This document shows, piece after piece, positions 54,044 to 64,000 of a stretch of 64,000 bases of DNA. Both the position numbers and the translations under genes were made by a program. The notes under the pieces were generated by a model, which had not been told where the DNA came from, made no database searches, and saw only the letters and a list, made by a program, of their open reading frames with translations. The DNA is from Patiria pectinifera (taxonomy: Eukaryota > Echinodermata > Asteroidea > Valvatida > Asterinidae): assembly GCA_029964075.1 (NCBI GenBank), contig CM057136.1, positions 62,001-126,000 on the forward strand. The letters are read 5' to 3'. Position 1 is the stretch's first letter. Each line of letters opens with the position of its first letter.

Positions 54044-55570
54044 TCAAAAGCACTTGACATAGGTTACTGCAGCTAGTAGTTCTTTTCTAGTAACACTGTA
54101 TCGGCGTTCAGCTTTGGTCAACCTACGACTGGCATGGCTAACCACATGCTCACTCCCATCTACCTGCTGAGAGAGGACGGCCCCAATACCATCATTACTG
54201 GCATCAGTGTCCAAAATAAATGGACGACTGAAATCTGGGTACTTAAGTATGAGAGCATTTGTTAAAGCTGATCTTAACTGGTAAAATGCTTTCTCACACT
54301 TATCATTCCAAACGAACTCAGTGTTTTTCTCAGTTAAGCAATGAAGAGGTGCGGCTATCTGGGCAAAGTTATCCACAAAACGCCTATAATAACAACAAAA
54401 CCCTAAAAAGCTTCTGAGTTCTTTTACGTTGAATGGTATTGGCCAATCTCTTACTCTTTGGATTTTCTCAGGATTGGTAGAAATTCCATTTCTAGATACA
54501 ACATAACCAAGGTACAACACTTCAGTTTGCATCAGTGTACATTTCTTTGGCTTTAGCTTTAAACCTGCGTGTTCTAATGCGTGCAGTACAGTGCTAAGTC
54601 TAGCGAGATGTTCATCAAAAGAGTTTGCAAATACAATTACATTATCAAGATATAATAGACATGTTTTCCAATGAAGACCTGTTAGAACGCGCTCCATCAA
54701 ACGCTCAAAAGTGGCTGGAGCGTTGCATAAGCCAAATGGCATTACATTAAATTCAAAGAGGCCTGTGCCAGCTGAAAAGGCCGTTTTGGACGTTCAATGG
54801 GATCTACCTCCACTTGCCAGTACCCACTAGCTTAATATAGAGTACTAAACCACTGGGCACCATGGAGAGCATCTAAGCTGTCATCGATTCTTTGAAGAGG
54901 ATATGCATCTTTATTCGTTATGTTATTGAGTTTACCGTAATCTATACAGAATCTTAGACTACCATCCTTTTTACGTACTAGTACTACAGGGGATAGCCAT
55001 GGGCTTTGTGATGGACTGATAACTCCTTTGTCTAACATATCATCTATCTGATCCTGAGCCTCTGATCTTTGATGGTAAGGTACTCTCCTAATAGCTTGTC
55101 GGATAGGAGGGTGGCTGTCACAATACATCTTATGTTGTTCATGATTAGTACGACCAAGTTCGTCTTTTCTTGCAAACACAGATTGATGGCTACGCAGTAA
55201 CGCACAAACTTTTTGGTTTTGATCTTTCTCAAGTTTGGCACATGTACGATCTAGTAAATCTTCGAATTCTTCATCTTTACAATTTTTTAATACCTCATTG
55301 GTGACAATTGTGAAACATCGTGAGCAGGCTGAAGTAAACTAGATTGGTTTCTTTGTAGAGTACAATTGGTTCTGGCTGTACATTAAATACTCTCACTGGG
55401 ACATACTTGTTGTCTGTATGAACCAAGGAACGGGCTACACAAATGCCTCTGTCTCTAGTCACATTACAGGTTGGTTCAACAATGCCCGATTTACTAAGTG
55501 CATTTCTTGTCCTTACTCTGCCAGGGATAATAACCTCTTGCCCGGGCTGTACAGTTACAGTGTGTTAAAC
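54044..55570 (-). mobile_element. Ty3/gypsy LTR-retrotransposon pol remnant
   Basis: The minus strand encodes, in order, a linker with VTVQPGQEVIIPGRVRTRN (about 55560-55300), reverse transcriptase (QSPWLSPVVLVRKKDGSLRF, FCIDYGKLN, MPFGLCNAPATFERLME, SFLGFCCYYRRFV) and the start of RNase H (DTDASNDGIGAVLSQ). The catalytic YLDD is YLDN at 54641-54652. A stop (STLY then TAA near 54835) and a one-base loss before the MPFGL frame break it further. RNase H is cut off at 54044 and there is no integrase or LTR, so this is a fragment. Confidence 0.88.
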
Positions 55571-55595
55571 TCCACCCGTGACGTAACCCTATTGT

Positions 55596-55710
55596 CCTAG
55601 CGCTCCATTATTTTGCACAAATGGAGCGTTGGAGGCGATACCTCTCCATTCTTTTGGAAGGTAATAATGCCTCCATCACTCCATTCCTACAAAATAATGG
55701 AGCGGGAAAT
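55596..55710. mobile_element. Small MITE with CGCTCCATTATTTTG ends
   Basis: CGCTCCATTATTTTG and CAAAATAATGGAGCG are perfect inverted ends; the roughly 110-bp unit also has internal CTCCA/TGGAG repeats. Confidence 0.7.
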
Positions 55711-55762
55711 AAAGAAACACCAAAAATGACACAATTATAGTTTTGCACAGTTGCAAATTTAC

Positions 55763-56130
55763 TACACCGTTTCTCAATGATAATTTTATGTATTTTCTTA
55801 TACATTTCGTACAATGCTTAAAACGTAAGTCAAGAACCATTTTTTTCTCGCACAGAATATTCTCATAAGTCCTACACCGTTTCTCAAATGGAATTGTATG
55901 CATCATTCGTACGATTACGTGAAATTTAACAACCATTTATGTTTCTTATAATATAGCATGCTACACCGTTTCTCAAATTGAATTTTAGGCATCATTCGTA
56001 CCTGTACGTGAAAGTCAAGAATCATTTTTGTTTCTTATACAGCATGCTACACCGTTTCTCAAACAGAATTTTATGCATTTTCTTATGCAATTTCTTACAG
56101 TGTTAAAGCGAAAGTCAAGAACCAATTTTG
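55763..56130. repeat. Minisatellite, four units
   Basis: CTACACCGTTTCTCAA starts each unit (about 55763, 55873, 55960, 56046); units of about 85-110 bp also share ATTTTATGCAT, GTACGTGAAAGTCAAGAA and CCATTTTTGTTTCTTATA. The two middle units are most alike. Confidence 0.8.
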
Positions 56131-56134
56131 TTCT

Positions 56135-57290
56135 AAAATTAGTGATATTTCCCAAAGTAAAAAAAGTGGCCATCTCGAAAAGGGATCCCTCCACAACATG
56201 GCTAAAAAAGTCAGGGCCAGAGGTGTATTGCCATATCTCTTCATTCTCCCAGTTCCATGGCTCTCAAAACTCTCTAATATAGACGAATTTGAGTGTATAA
56301 CTTGTATTCATTTTTCTACCCATTTTCAGCTGGTGCATTGCGTAGCGACATGAACGCGGTTTTGCTTTTTCACAGTACATTGCGCCGATAACCATCTTTT
56401 CACGTTACGTTGTGTGATTGTTATCACAGTTTTTTTAAGCAAACATGTCATATTATTATTTTAAACGTCACTAACATTGTAACTAGTGTGGTACGGGATC
56501 TGTAACATCATATTTGCTATTTTTAAAAGCTATTTTAATATACCCACCTTTTCAGATGAGTATACAAGACCATGCTTATTAAATTCTTGATTTTCGTAAT
56601 ATGTCTGGGTCTAGTGTGCTTTATGCACTATCATACTATGTCTGGGTCTATTGTGTACTTCGTGCAATATCTTATTCCTAGTGGCTGTGTCATTATTTCA
56701 GGTCAATTTGATCGATCAATCTTACTTAATTTCAGTGTGGCAATTATTTTCATTATGTTTTGTCATTTTGGCTGGACCATTACTTTTGCCTTTGTCTTTT
56801 TTGTATAAAAAAATGCTGTTTTAAAACGTACTTCATTAGTGTGTCAAATTAGATTGGTTTTAAGATACAAAATCATTAATCCAGGTCACTTTCTTTTTGA
56901 CTAACCCAGTATAATTCAAGTTCACACAGTTATATTTGGTCCTTCATAAAAGTGCATAGACAGATACGCATCTTTCGCACCTTTTAATTTTCAGACTTTT
57001 TTATTTGACAATCTTATTCCTGCAGCCGATTTCATGTAACCTTATGCGATGAACACTCGGGCCACCATTTATTGTGTACGTTGCGCAATATTTCAGTCAC
57101 GACAATTTTAAGAAAGTTTCTCAGTGCGTAAGTCTGTGGATTGCTCAACAAATTAAGGCATGACGCAGTTATTTGAGGTGGCTTTTGCATTGTACTTGTG
57201 ACAGAATTGTAAGGTCAGGGGCGGATCCGGCGGGGGGGGGGGGAGTTGAGGGCGCACGCCCCCTTTCCTTCAGATAACACATTAAGATGT
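56135..57290. other. Non-coding stretch
   Basis: One 78-residue hydrophobic open frame at 56572-56808 has no family resemblance and T-rich composition that explains its hydrophobicity. GGGGCGGATCCGGC with a poly-G run at 57217 is a hAT-like element end. Confidence 0.35.
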
Positions 57291-57299
57291 TCTTCCCAT

Positions 57300-58370
57300 G
57301 TACAAACGTGGTTCAAGGTTCAAGGTTCATTTGTTTCCACAGCATCAAATATATAAATGACATAAAATAATTGCATAGCAGAAAAGAATTACAAATAATA
57401 CAACAAACCTGATATTTGAGAGACACTGCAGAGGGGCCATTAAGAAGTAGAGCTTTTAAGCATGAGCCCCAGATAGGCATGCTCATTGAAGTCCAAACCA
57501 ATGGAAAGGAAGTAACTTACAATGAACACTTTTGAATGGTAAGTCACACGAGGTAGGGCTCATTGAGCATGCTGTATTTAAAGAAAAGCAACATACCTAA
57601 ACACAATACACATTCAGACGTAAACAACAGAGAAACAATACAATACAGATCTTTTAAACTAGTCAGGTCAGCAATGAGCAATAAAATAATGGATATTCTA
57701 CAATCTACATGTAACAACATATATCTACCCACATGAATTAATAATAAGTTTGAATTAAGATTGATTTAAATAGGCGTTTATAAATGGAGAGATTGGTAGA
57801 GGCTTGAAGTTGTGTACAGAACGAATTCCACAGCTTGGGTCCCTTGTATTTAACAGTATTTTGAGCAAGAGAGGTGTGACTAAATGGAATATAAACATTA
57901 GAAGCTTGGCGAATCCAATAAGAATGAATTTCACTTTTCTGGCTAAAAATACCATTAATGGAAGATGGTAAAGTATTGCGAGAAGATTGATACATTAAAG
58001 ACCCAAGCTGAACGTTTTACATATCGTTAAGTATTAAAGTTTTATGTTTTATAAAAAGGGGATATGTGTGTTCATAGAAGTCGGCAAAGTTAATTACACG
58101 CAAGGCTCTTTTCTGTTATATGAGTAGTCTGTTTAAATTTGTAGCAGAACTACTACCCCAAGCAAGTAAACCATAGTTAAGATGAGAGACAATTAGGGTA
58201 TTATAAAGAGATTCCAAAACATTTACAGGTAAAAAATGCTTGATTTTGTTAATTACACCTACGTTTCTTGCAATGATTTTACATTAATGATCAACATGAT
58301 TTTTCCATGTTAGCCCTGAGTCAATAAACAAACCCAAACATTTACAACAGAATCAAAGATATAATGTAGG
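57300..58370 (-). mobile_element. CR1/L2-class LINE reverse-transcriptase tail
   Basis: The minus strand reads GLTWKNHVDH, NVGVINKIKHFLPVNVLESL, YNTLIVSHLNYGLLAWGSS, QKRALRVINFADFYEH, QLGSLMYQSSRNTLPSSING and VKYKGPKLWNSFCTQLQ, the ordered C-terminal motifs of CR1/L2/Rex-type reverse transcriptases, with several in-frame stops. From 57738 down to about 57300 is the presumed 3' UTR. Confidence 0.75.
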
Positions 58371-58399
58371 ACCGGAACCAGTGACTACGACCTACATAA

Positions 58400-59590
58400 C
58401 GTGACAGAACGAATTTGGATCGTAGAAAATACCAAATAATTAATAAACATCGATGGAGAAAGAGAATTTATTCCAATTTATTCCCAGAAATTGTGATCTC
58501 TCTTTTCTGTGTATGGATTTTCCATTAAAATATATTTATAACGAGATTGTTCCGCTCATACGTACTTGATACACCGTTAGCGTGTTTCTGAAAAAAATGT
58601 TCGGCCACAGCACGTGGGTTCGTTGCCGAGTCCGCTACAAATAGACAGTGCATGTATGCACACTGATAGTGCGCCGTGTGCGCGAGGCGATATACGGCCA
58701 CTGCTGGCTGGCGGCTGACGGTGACTAACGTTGAGCATAGTGGCGCGGAGGACTTCAATTCTCCATTATTTTTCAGAATCATCCACCTTAAATATATGTT
58801 TTTCATATTAGGTGAGGTAAGTTTTATCACTTTTGATGGACAGTCTCGATTACTTTTGTGGCGCGAATAAACATTATTAAGGCACAAATTATGCATGATT
58901 CCTTGGTATGCTACATTAATTCAAGCAGCACAAAATATTCTTTTGACGAAATAGAAATAAATTTCAACCTAACGACCCTAATTTTTGGAAGGTCGTGTAA
59001 TAGGAAGCAGATTTATTATTTTTTTTTTGCTTAATTTGTTTTAATTTGAAACTTACCACTCATCCGAGCTTTTCCAGTTCAGAAAATTGTTATGTTTGTG
59101 AAATGTTTTTGAGGAAAAATCTTACTCAAATATACCGAGATTTGCTCTAAAATGCACCAAAGAGCTTCTAAAGTTCACAATTTTGGGACCATTAAGCCGG
59201 CCCCGAACCCCACGCCGTGGCTTCGCACGTTGGTGTATCACGACAAAACTTCCCCTACAGGTTTAAAAAAATCACGCCCTTCACCCTTTGGAAAATCCTG
59301 GATCCGCCCCTGAAGTTACCGCACACAGATAGTCAGCTAAAACTATTTCAAAATGGTGGGTAGAGGTGATTCATTGATTGTTTCACGAATGAACAAATCA
59401 TATGCAAACATCCGTCTCATATTATGCAGCTATTAGGCCTATATTCCTCCAAGATGTTTAATTTTTTTACAACGTTGCGCAGCTAGGCCAAGTAGGGCTG
59501 GAACCGTTGCCATAACATGAGCAACTCTTTGCAGATGACCAAGTACGACTGAAAAAGAAAAACAATTCTAGGTAATAAATAATCTGTGCT
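58400..59590. other. Non-coding stretch
   Basis: No supported gene. The segment at 58600-58760 is G+C-rich and its frames on both strands are unremarkable. 59150-59310 holds the GGCCCCGAACCCCACGCC repeat interior and a GGATCCGCCCCTG element end. Confidence 0.35.
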
Positions 59591-59594
59591 ATGG

Positions 59595-59685
59595 TCGAGT
59601 CCACCCCATCCGAGTCCGAGTCCTTGGTATCCTAGTCCGAGTCTGAGTCCGAGTCCTTGTCTCCGAGTCCGAGTCCTTTAGTGAA
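59595..59685. repeat. (GAGTCC)n degenerate simple repeat
   Basis: GAGTCC/GAGTCT hexamers repeated about ten times, similar to the 27.1 and 27.8 kb tracts. Confidence 0.7.
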
Positions 59686-59740
59686 TCTCAAATACACATC
59701 ATCGTGGTTGAGAACCAGGAGAAAGTATATTATTTGACCC

Positions 59741-61458
59741 TGTTACAACTGATAATGTAGTAACCAACCGATAACGTATCACCAACCGATAATGTATCAC
59801 AAATTGACCGATATTGTATCACTAACCGATAATGTACCAAAAATTGACTGATAGTGTAGTAAAATTTGTATCCGATAATGTATCACGTGTCGACGGATAA
59901 TGTAACTACAAAATAAGTGTATCCGATAATGTATCACCACGGAACGGATACTGTATCAACCGATAATGTATCAAAAATCAACCGATAATGTATCAATATG
60001 GGGAAAAGGTGGACACAAATGTTTGTTTTATGTCCGATTATCCCGCCCCACGTTTTGAGGGGGGGGGGGTTGCATTATTTTTTTTTAGGAATTTGTATGC
60101 AATTTGTTTTGGGACACAGCTGGGGGAACCCCCCCCCCCCTGGATCCGCGTCTCAGTGTTGGCCTCAAGGAAGCGGCATGCTCGTGACGTATGGACTCCA
60201 AACTGTGTGGGTTGAACAAACTGAAGTCAGTGGGTTGACAAATAACAAATGACGTCACATGCGAACGGTGCCCCCCCCCCTAAAAATAGCCGGGGCATTA
60301 TTTTGTAGGGTACAGTAATATTGTGTACATGATTGTAGGATTTTATCAGCGCTCCCCGTTGAAAATATGGCACGACCCCCCTCCCCCTTATCGGACCCCC
60401 TCCCCCTCATCCCCTTCCCCTCACCCCCATCACCCCCCACCCCCTCACTAAATGAGCAGTAATGCTGTGATTGTGCCCTTTTCAAATCTGTAAGAAAAAA
60501 AATCGACTGGGGTCGACAAGGGACCCATGAAGCTTGATCGCATCTAGACTTTAACGATTGCCGCCTAAATCCGGTAAACTTGTTACATTGTATCTTTTGT
60601 GACAGCTCAAGTTACATGATCATTTTCAGATGGTAGTTTTGCTATACACATGACTTGCCACTCGTATGTGTTCCCGGTTCATGCACAGCGCATATTTTGA
60701 ATGATGCAAAGTTATTGGGGGAGGGAATAGTCTGGGAGACCATCGCAAGTTAAATTGAACGTATGCGCGCGCCGACGTTGCCTGACGCTCATGCGAAGAC
60801 GCTGCTGCTAATAACCACATTCTGGCACATTCTGGAAGTGGTGTGGAACTTTGCGCGCGAACCAGTACAGTACAGTACGCACATGCTGTGTCCCGTAGTG
60901 GTAAAACGCGCCCTCTTGTGTCGCAGCACGGAGCCCATATGGAGGCCAAGTGTCCAGAGAAAAGAACTTGTCCACATTTCGGCGCGGATGTGCGAGTGCG
61001 GTTACCCCCCCCCCCCTTGACATCAAAAGCTGTATACGCCACTAGCCTAGGCCCACTTGAGCGTCTCCAAACCAGAGCAACTCCCTACCTCCCAAATTAA
61101 AAAAAAATTCTGAATGATAAACTTTCTCGAGTGGGGACTTATCATAGTAAAGGCACTTATTAGACTTTAATTAATTTGCAATATTTCCACCTTTTCCCAA
61201 TATTGATACATTATCGGTTGATTTTTGATACATTATCGGTTGATACAGTATCCGTTCCGTGGTGATACATTATCGGATACACTTATTTTGTAGTTACATT
61301 ATCCGTCGACACGTGATACATTATCGGATACAAATTTTACTACACTATCAGTCAATTTTTGGTACAATATCGGTTAGTGATACAATATCGGTCAATTTGT
61401 GATACATTATCGGTTGGTGATACGTTATCGGTTGGTTACTACATTATCAGTTGTAACA
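59741..61458. mobile_element. Transposon with GATAATGTATCA-array termini, copy B
   Basis: 1718 bp with the same TGTTACAACTGATAATG ends as copy A and a different perfect 5-bp flank, GACCC (59736-59740, 61459-61463). The interior is in the opposite orientation to copy A and is shorter. The left terminal array runs to about 60012 and the right from about 61188. There is no transposase frame. Confidence 0.9.
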
Positions 61459-61841
61459 GACCCCTTTTAATACAAAGCAAAGGTTTGTCTGCAATTGATT
61501 TAATTCCACATATTGCACGGACTGTTATAAAGCCACCAATTTTCAGACTACGTTTGACATGAAGTGACCACAGAAAACAACACGTACATGTATTTTTATC
61601 AAATTACTTGCTAAATTTTACCTTTTGATTGGGCGTCCTTTTTGCTTTTGTCAAATACTTTACGCCTCACTATATTTCATGTCCTTATTAAGGGAGGGTT
61701 ACTAGTTGCAAGTACCATTTGAAATTGGGATGTGAATTGATGTTCACCACATTAGAGTCGATAAGCGACACTGAATCAATCAAAAAGAACAGACTACCAG
61801 TTTATTATATCTATCCCTTAAAAACATCAGGCAGATAAATC

Positions 61842-62444
61842 ATGGAAGTAATTGGCATACTGCTTCTCTTCATTGGGATTGTAGCCAGCATTGCAACGAT
61901 CTGTCCTGTTGGTTGGCAGCGATATGGAAAGGCTTGCTATTTTGTGATCAAGAGTTGGCACAAAGCAAAAGCATGTGCTGCTTCTCATGCAAGCCTTGCA
62001 GTTCCCAATTCATCGGAGGAACAGACATTTATATGGGAATTACTCCAGCAGGAGTTTCATCCTGATGGTCCTGTGGATGGAGCCTGGGTTGGCTGCAAAG
62101 ACATCGAGAAGGAAGGTGATTGGCAGAATTGTCCTTTGACAGGTGATGAGACCAACGCGTACCAGAACTGGAGGGAAGGGCAGCCTGACAGTTGTAATGC
62201 TGCACCTGATTGTGCATCGATAATCAATTCAGCGGGTGGCAAATGGGATGACCAGTCTTGCACTAATCCCAGATATGCAACGTGTGAGCTTGCCATCATC
62301 GACTACGACCCTCTATTTTGCCTTCAGATCGGCTGCGATGGTCGCATCGCCTCCCCGTGCCTCACTGATAATCACGTCTTGATGGAGTTACAGTCTCAAG
62401 GTCTGGTGTCTTGCTGCAAGGCCTGCCTCTCTCATCCCAAATGA
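61842..62444 (+). CDS. Secreted C-type lectin, single exon
   Basis: 200 residues, ATG at 61842 with an in-frame stop just upstream, TGA at the end. Residues 1-20 are a signal peptide (MEVIGILLLFIGIVASIATI). Residues 21-149 are a C-type lectin domain with C21, C32, C45, C85, C97, C118, C124, C140 and C148, the WVG motif at 82-84, QPD at 114-116 and WDD at 135-137. QPD is the motif linked to galactose-type binding and WDD resembles the second calcium-site motif, so calcium-dependent galactose binding is likely. Residues 160-200 (LQIGCDGRIASPCL, LVSCCKACLSHP) look like the first half of a PAN/apple domain that stops short; a matching second half is at 47289-47414. The same stop is kept in the pseudogene at 51100, so the short C-terminus predates the duplication. 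No intron is needed. Immune or adhesion roles are inference. Confidence 0.88.
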   Translation: MEVIGILLLFIGIVASIATICPVGWQRYGKACYFVIKSWHKAKACAASHASLAVPNSSEEQTFIWELLQQEFHPDGPVDGAWVGCKDIEKEGDWQNCPLTGDETNAYQNWREGQPDSCNAAPDCASIINSAGGKWDDQSCTNPRYATCELAIIDYDPLFCLQIGCDGRIASPCLTDNHVLMELQSQGLVSCCKACLSHPK

Positions 62445-63189
62445 TACAAATGATATCATTCAGAATGCTCTGATGAACAGGTACATGGGCCGACATTTTC
62501 AATGCAAGTACATGTCATGTACAAAACACAGTGGTGGCTTATATTTTCACAGCTGAGAGTGAATGACTATTTTGTGGAGATTTGTTGTGAACTGCTAGAA
62601 TTTTGCAAGGATTTACAAGTTTGGAAACACTTGTACTAGTCTGTAAGTACAATATTTGTCTTAGTGAGTGTTGTGACTGTTTAAAGTAATTTTCATAGTA
62701 TTTTGAATTGTTTGTTTTGTTTAGATGGATAGCCTGTGCATTGGCAGAAATGTAGCCAAAAAGTAACCACATACATGTGCACTTTGCTTTGTTTAATATG
62801 CCATTAGTAAAAGGGAAAAAAGGCAATTTCTGACCACTTTTACATTTTTTTATTTAGCAAAGATAATCATGTAAACATCATTTTCTAGTTTGGAGTCATT
62901 GAATCAGCTATTTCGAGCTATAGAATCTAATGTAGGCAACTATTTTTTTATTCAGGGACGAAAATAGTTGAGGGGAGGGGGAACGACATGTCCCCCCGTC
63001 CTCCACTGATCGACTCTTATGGACTTGGCACTATGCTTCATAACGACAGACTTTTAATACACGCAAATTGTATACTTACATGTTTGCCTATACAGCGTCA
63101 GTGAAACTGAAAATTCTGAGAGAGACCCCAACACTTTCTAAAAGCTTTTCTCTGCATGCGTGTGGGTGTGTGTGTCATGTGTGTGGGTA

Positions 63190-63570
63190 GGCCCCCCAAA
63201 AAAGTCTCCGGTTTCTGGTATGGAGCTTGCCCAAAAAGTGGTGCGGCGACGCGTCTTTTTTTTTTTTACCTGTTTTTTTTGCTTCAAATGTCGGCTGATG
63301 ACTGCAAATGGTGCCCGACTAAACTTAGTGCAAATATTATGAGAGACTAGCGAGGCCACATAAAGCTTATTCTCGATCATAACCTCTTCTAAAAACACGT
63401 TAAAATTGTGCAGCAGAAGGATTCCAGTCAAACCAGTGAGTTTGGCGGTTTTGAGACATCATCTTTCATTGAAAAAAAAAAAACGTTTTCATTTTGCCGA
63501 CGCGCATGGCTACGGCGACGCGCGCGAAAACCAGAAACCGGAGAATTTTTTTGGCCTTATGGCACACTGC
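63190..63570. mobile_element. Foldback/MITE downstream of lectin, copy 2
   Basis: Counterpart of 51845-52230 in the second duplication copy, with the same inverted AGTCTCCGGTTTCTGGTAT arms. Confidence 0.65.
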
Positions 63571-64000
63571 GACATTTTCGTAGGCCCCCAAATTGTTCGT
63601 AGGCGCTAGGCACTTCAGTGCCTACTGTGCCTATTGGTGAATCCAGGACTGGGGTTCCAGGCAGCCCCATCAGATTCTTAATTCTGCAGGTTTTTTTTCA
63701 CTGAAATGTGTTTAATACACTGACGAACATAAACATCATTGTACTGTGTACAACTTGGGCACAGGGTCTTTGTCTACACCAAGTTTGCTGATGATATGGA
63801 CCCTGTGCACAATGTACCCCCTCAATAATTACCAAGGGTGAGTCGAGGGAGACATTCCAGCACACTGCCTGTCATGCCTGAGGTACACATGAAGATGCCA
63901 TGGGTTTATGCACATACCAAATTTTAACAAATAGTGTGTACTTTGCATACTATGTGCGTGTAAAGCGCGCATTAAAGGCACAGAATTCCCACAATTTTTA

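Larger units (their letters stand above)
61647..64000. repeat. Lectin segmental duplication, copy 2
   Basis: Direct repeat of 48111-52650 without the transposon; continues past the window end. Includes the conserved upstream segment CACTATATTTCATGTCCTTA at about 61668, a candidate core-promoter region shared by both copies. Confidence 0.85.

Noticed and set aside
56572-56808. 78-residue hydrophobic membrane protein
   Set aside because: T-rich composition explains the hydrophobicity; no splice or promoter context and no relatives known to me.

Overview
This is a piece of an animal nuclear genome. Coding information sits in short exons with GT/AG borders and mostly phase-1 introns, and the protein families are animal ones: discoidin (F5/8 type C), PAN/apple, C-type lectin and SLC16-like transporters. 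The rest is dense with foldback elements, MITEs, LINE and LTR-retrotransposon debris, and segmental duplications. An invertebrate, probably marine (amphioxus, hemichordate, echinoderm or cnidarian-like), fits the mix of secreted lectin/discoidin genes and elements; I cannot name the species. All coordinates were read by hand, so repeat edges may be off by a few bases.

Layout. 1-9.7 kb: a + strand discoidin gene (exons 1597-1731, 5840-6042, 7604-7741) whose upstream exons are not visible; its introns hold MITEs, a 1-kb foldback and a hAT-type MITE with a perfect 8-bp target duplication. 7.7-26.5 kb: a direct tandem duplication of about 9 kb. Each unit carries a six-exon, minus-strand SLC16-like transporter gene and a shrunken LINE. 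Both transporter copies are broken, at different places. 27-29.3 kb: a (GAGTC)-rich element, then an intron-less cluster of small ORFs resembling debris of a virus-like/Polinton-like element. 30.4-38.6 kb: a five-exon secreted discoidin protein gene (signal peptide, unknown 70-codon module, F5/8C), with a decayed copy of its first exon upstream and a damaged acceptor at its last exon. 39-46.3 kb: RTE-type LINE debris, a signal-peptide + PAN exon with its own decayed upstream copy, then a 2.7-kb array of diverged repeats rich in TGACGTCA (CRE-like) words, ending near a perfect 54-bp palindrome. 47-53 kb and 61.6-64 kb: C-type lectin genes. One (61842-62444) is intact. Its paralogue (48306-51102) is a pseudogene split by a 2.2-kb transposon. 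An orphan terminal PAN exon lies just before that. 53-59.7 kb: Ty3/gypsy reverse-transcriptase debris, a minisatellite and CR1/L2-like LINE debris.

The most unusual item is a transposon family present twice (48457-50635 and 59741-61458). Its terminal inverted repeats are about 250-270 bp arrays of some 12 diverged copies of the word CCGATAATGTATCA; each copy is flanked by a different perfect 5-bp target duplication, and one disrupts the lectin gene. No transposase is encoded inside. The real genes encode secreted carbohydrate/adhesion-type proteins and a membrane transporter; nothing suggests that they act as one pathway. Their shared property is repeated local duplication followed by decay.
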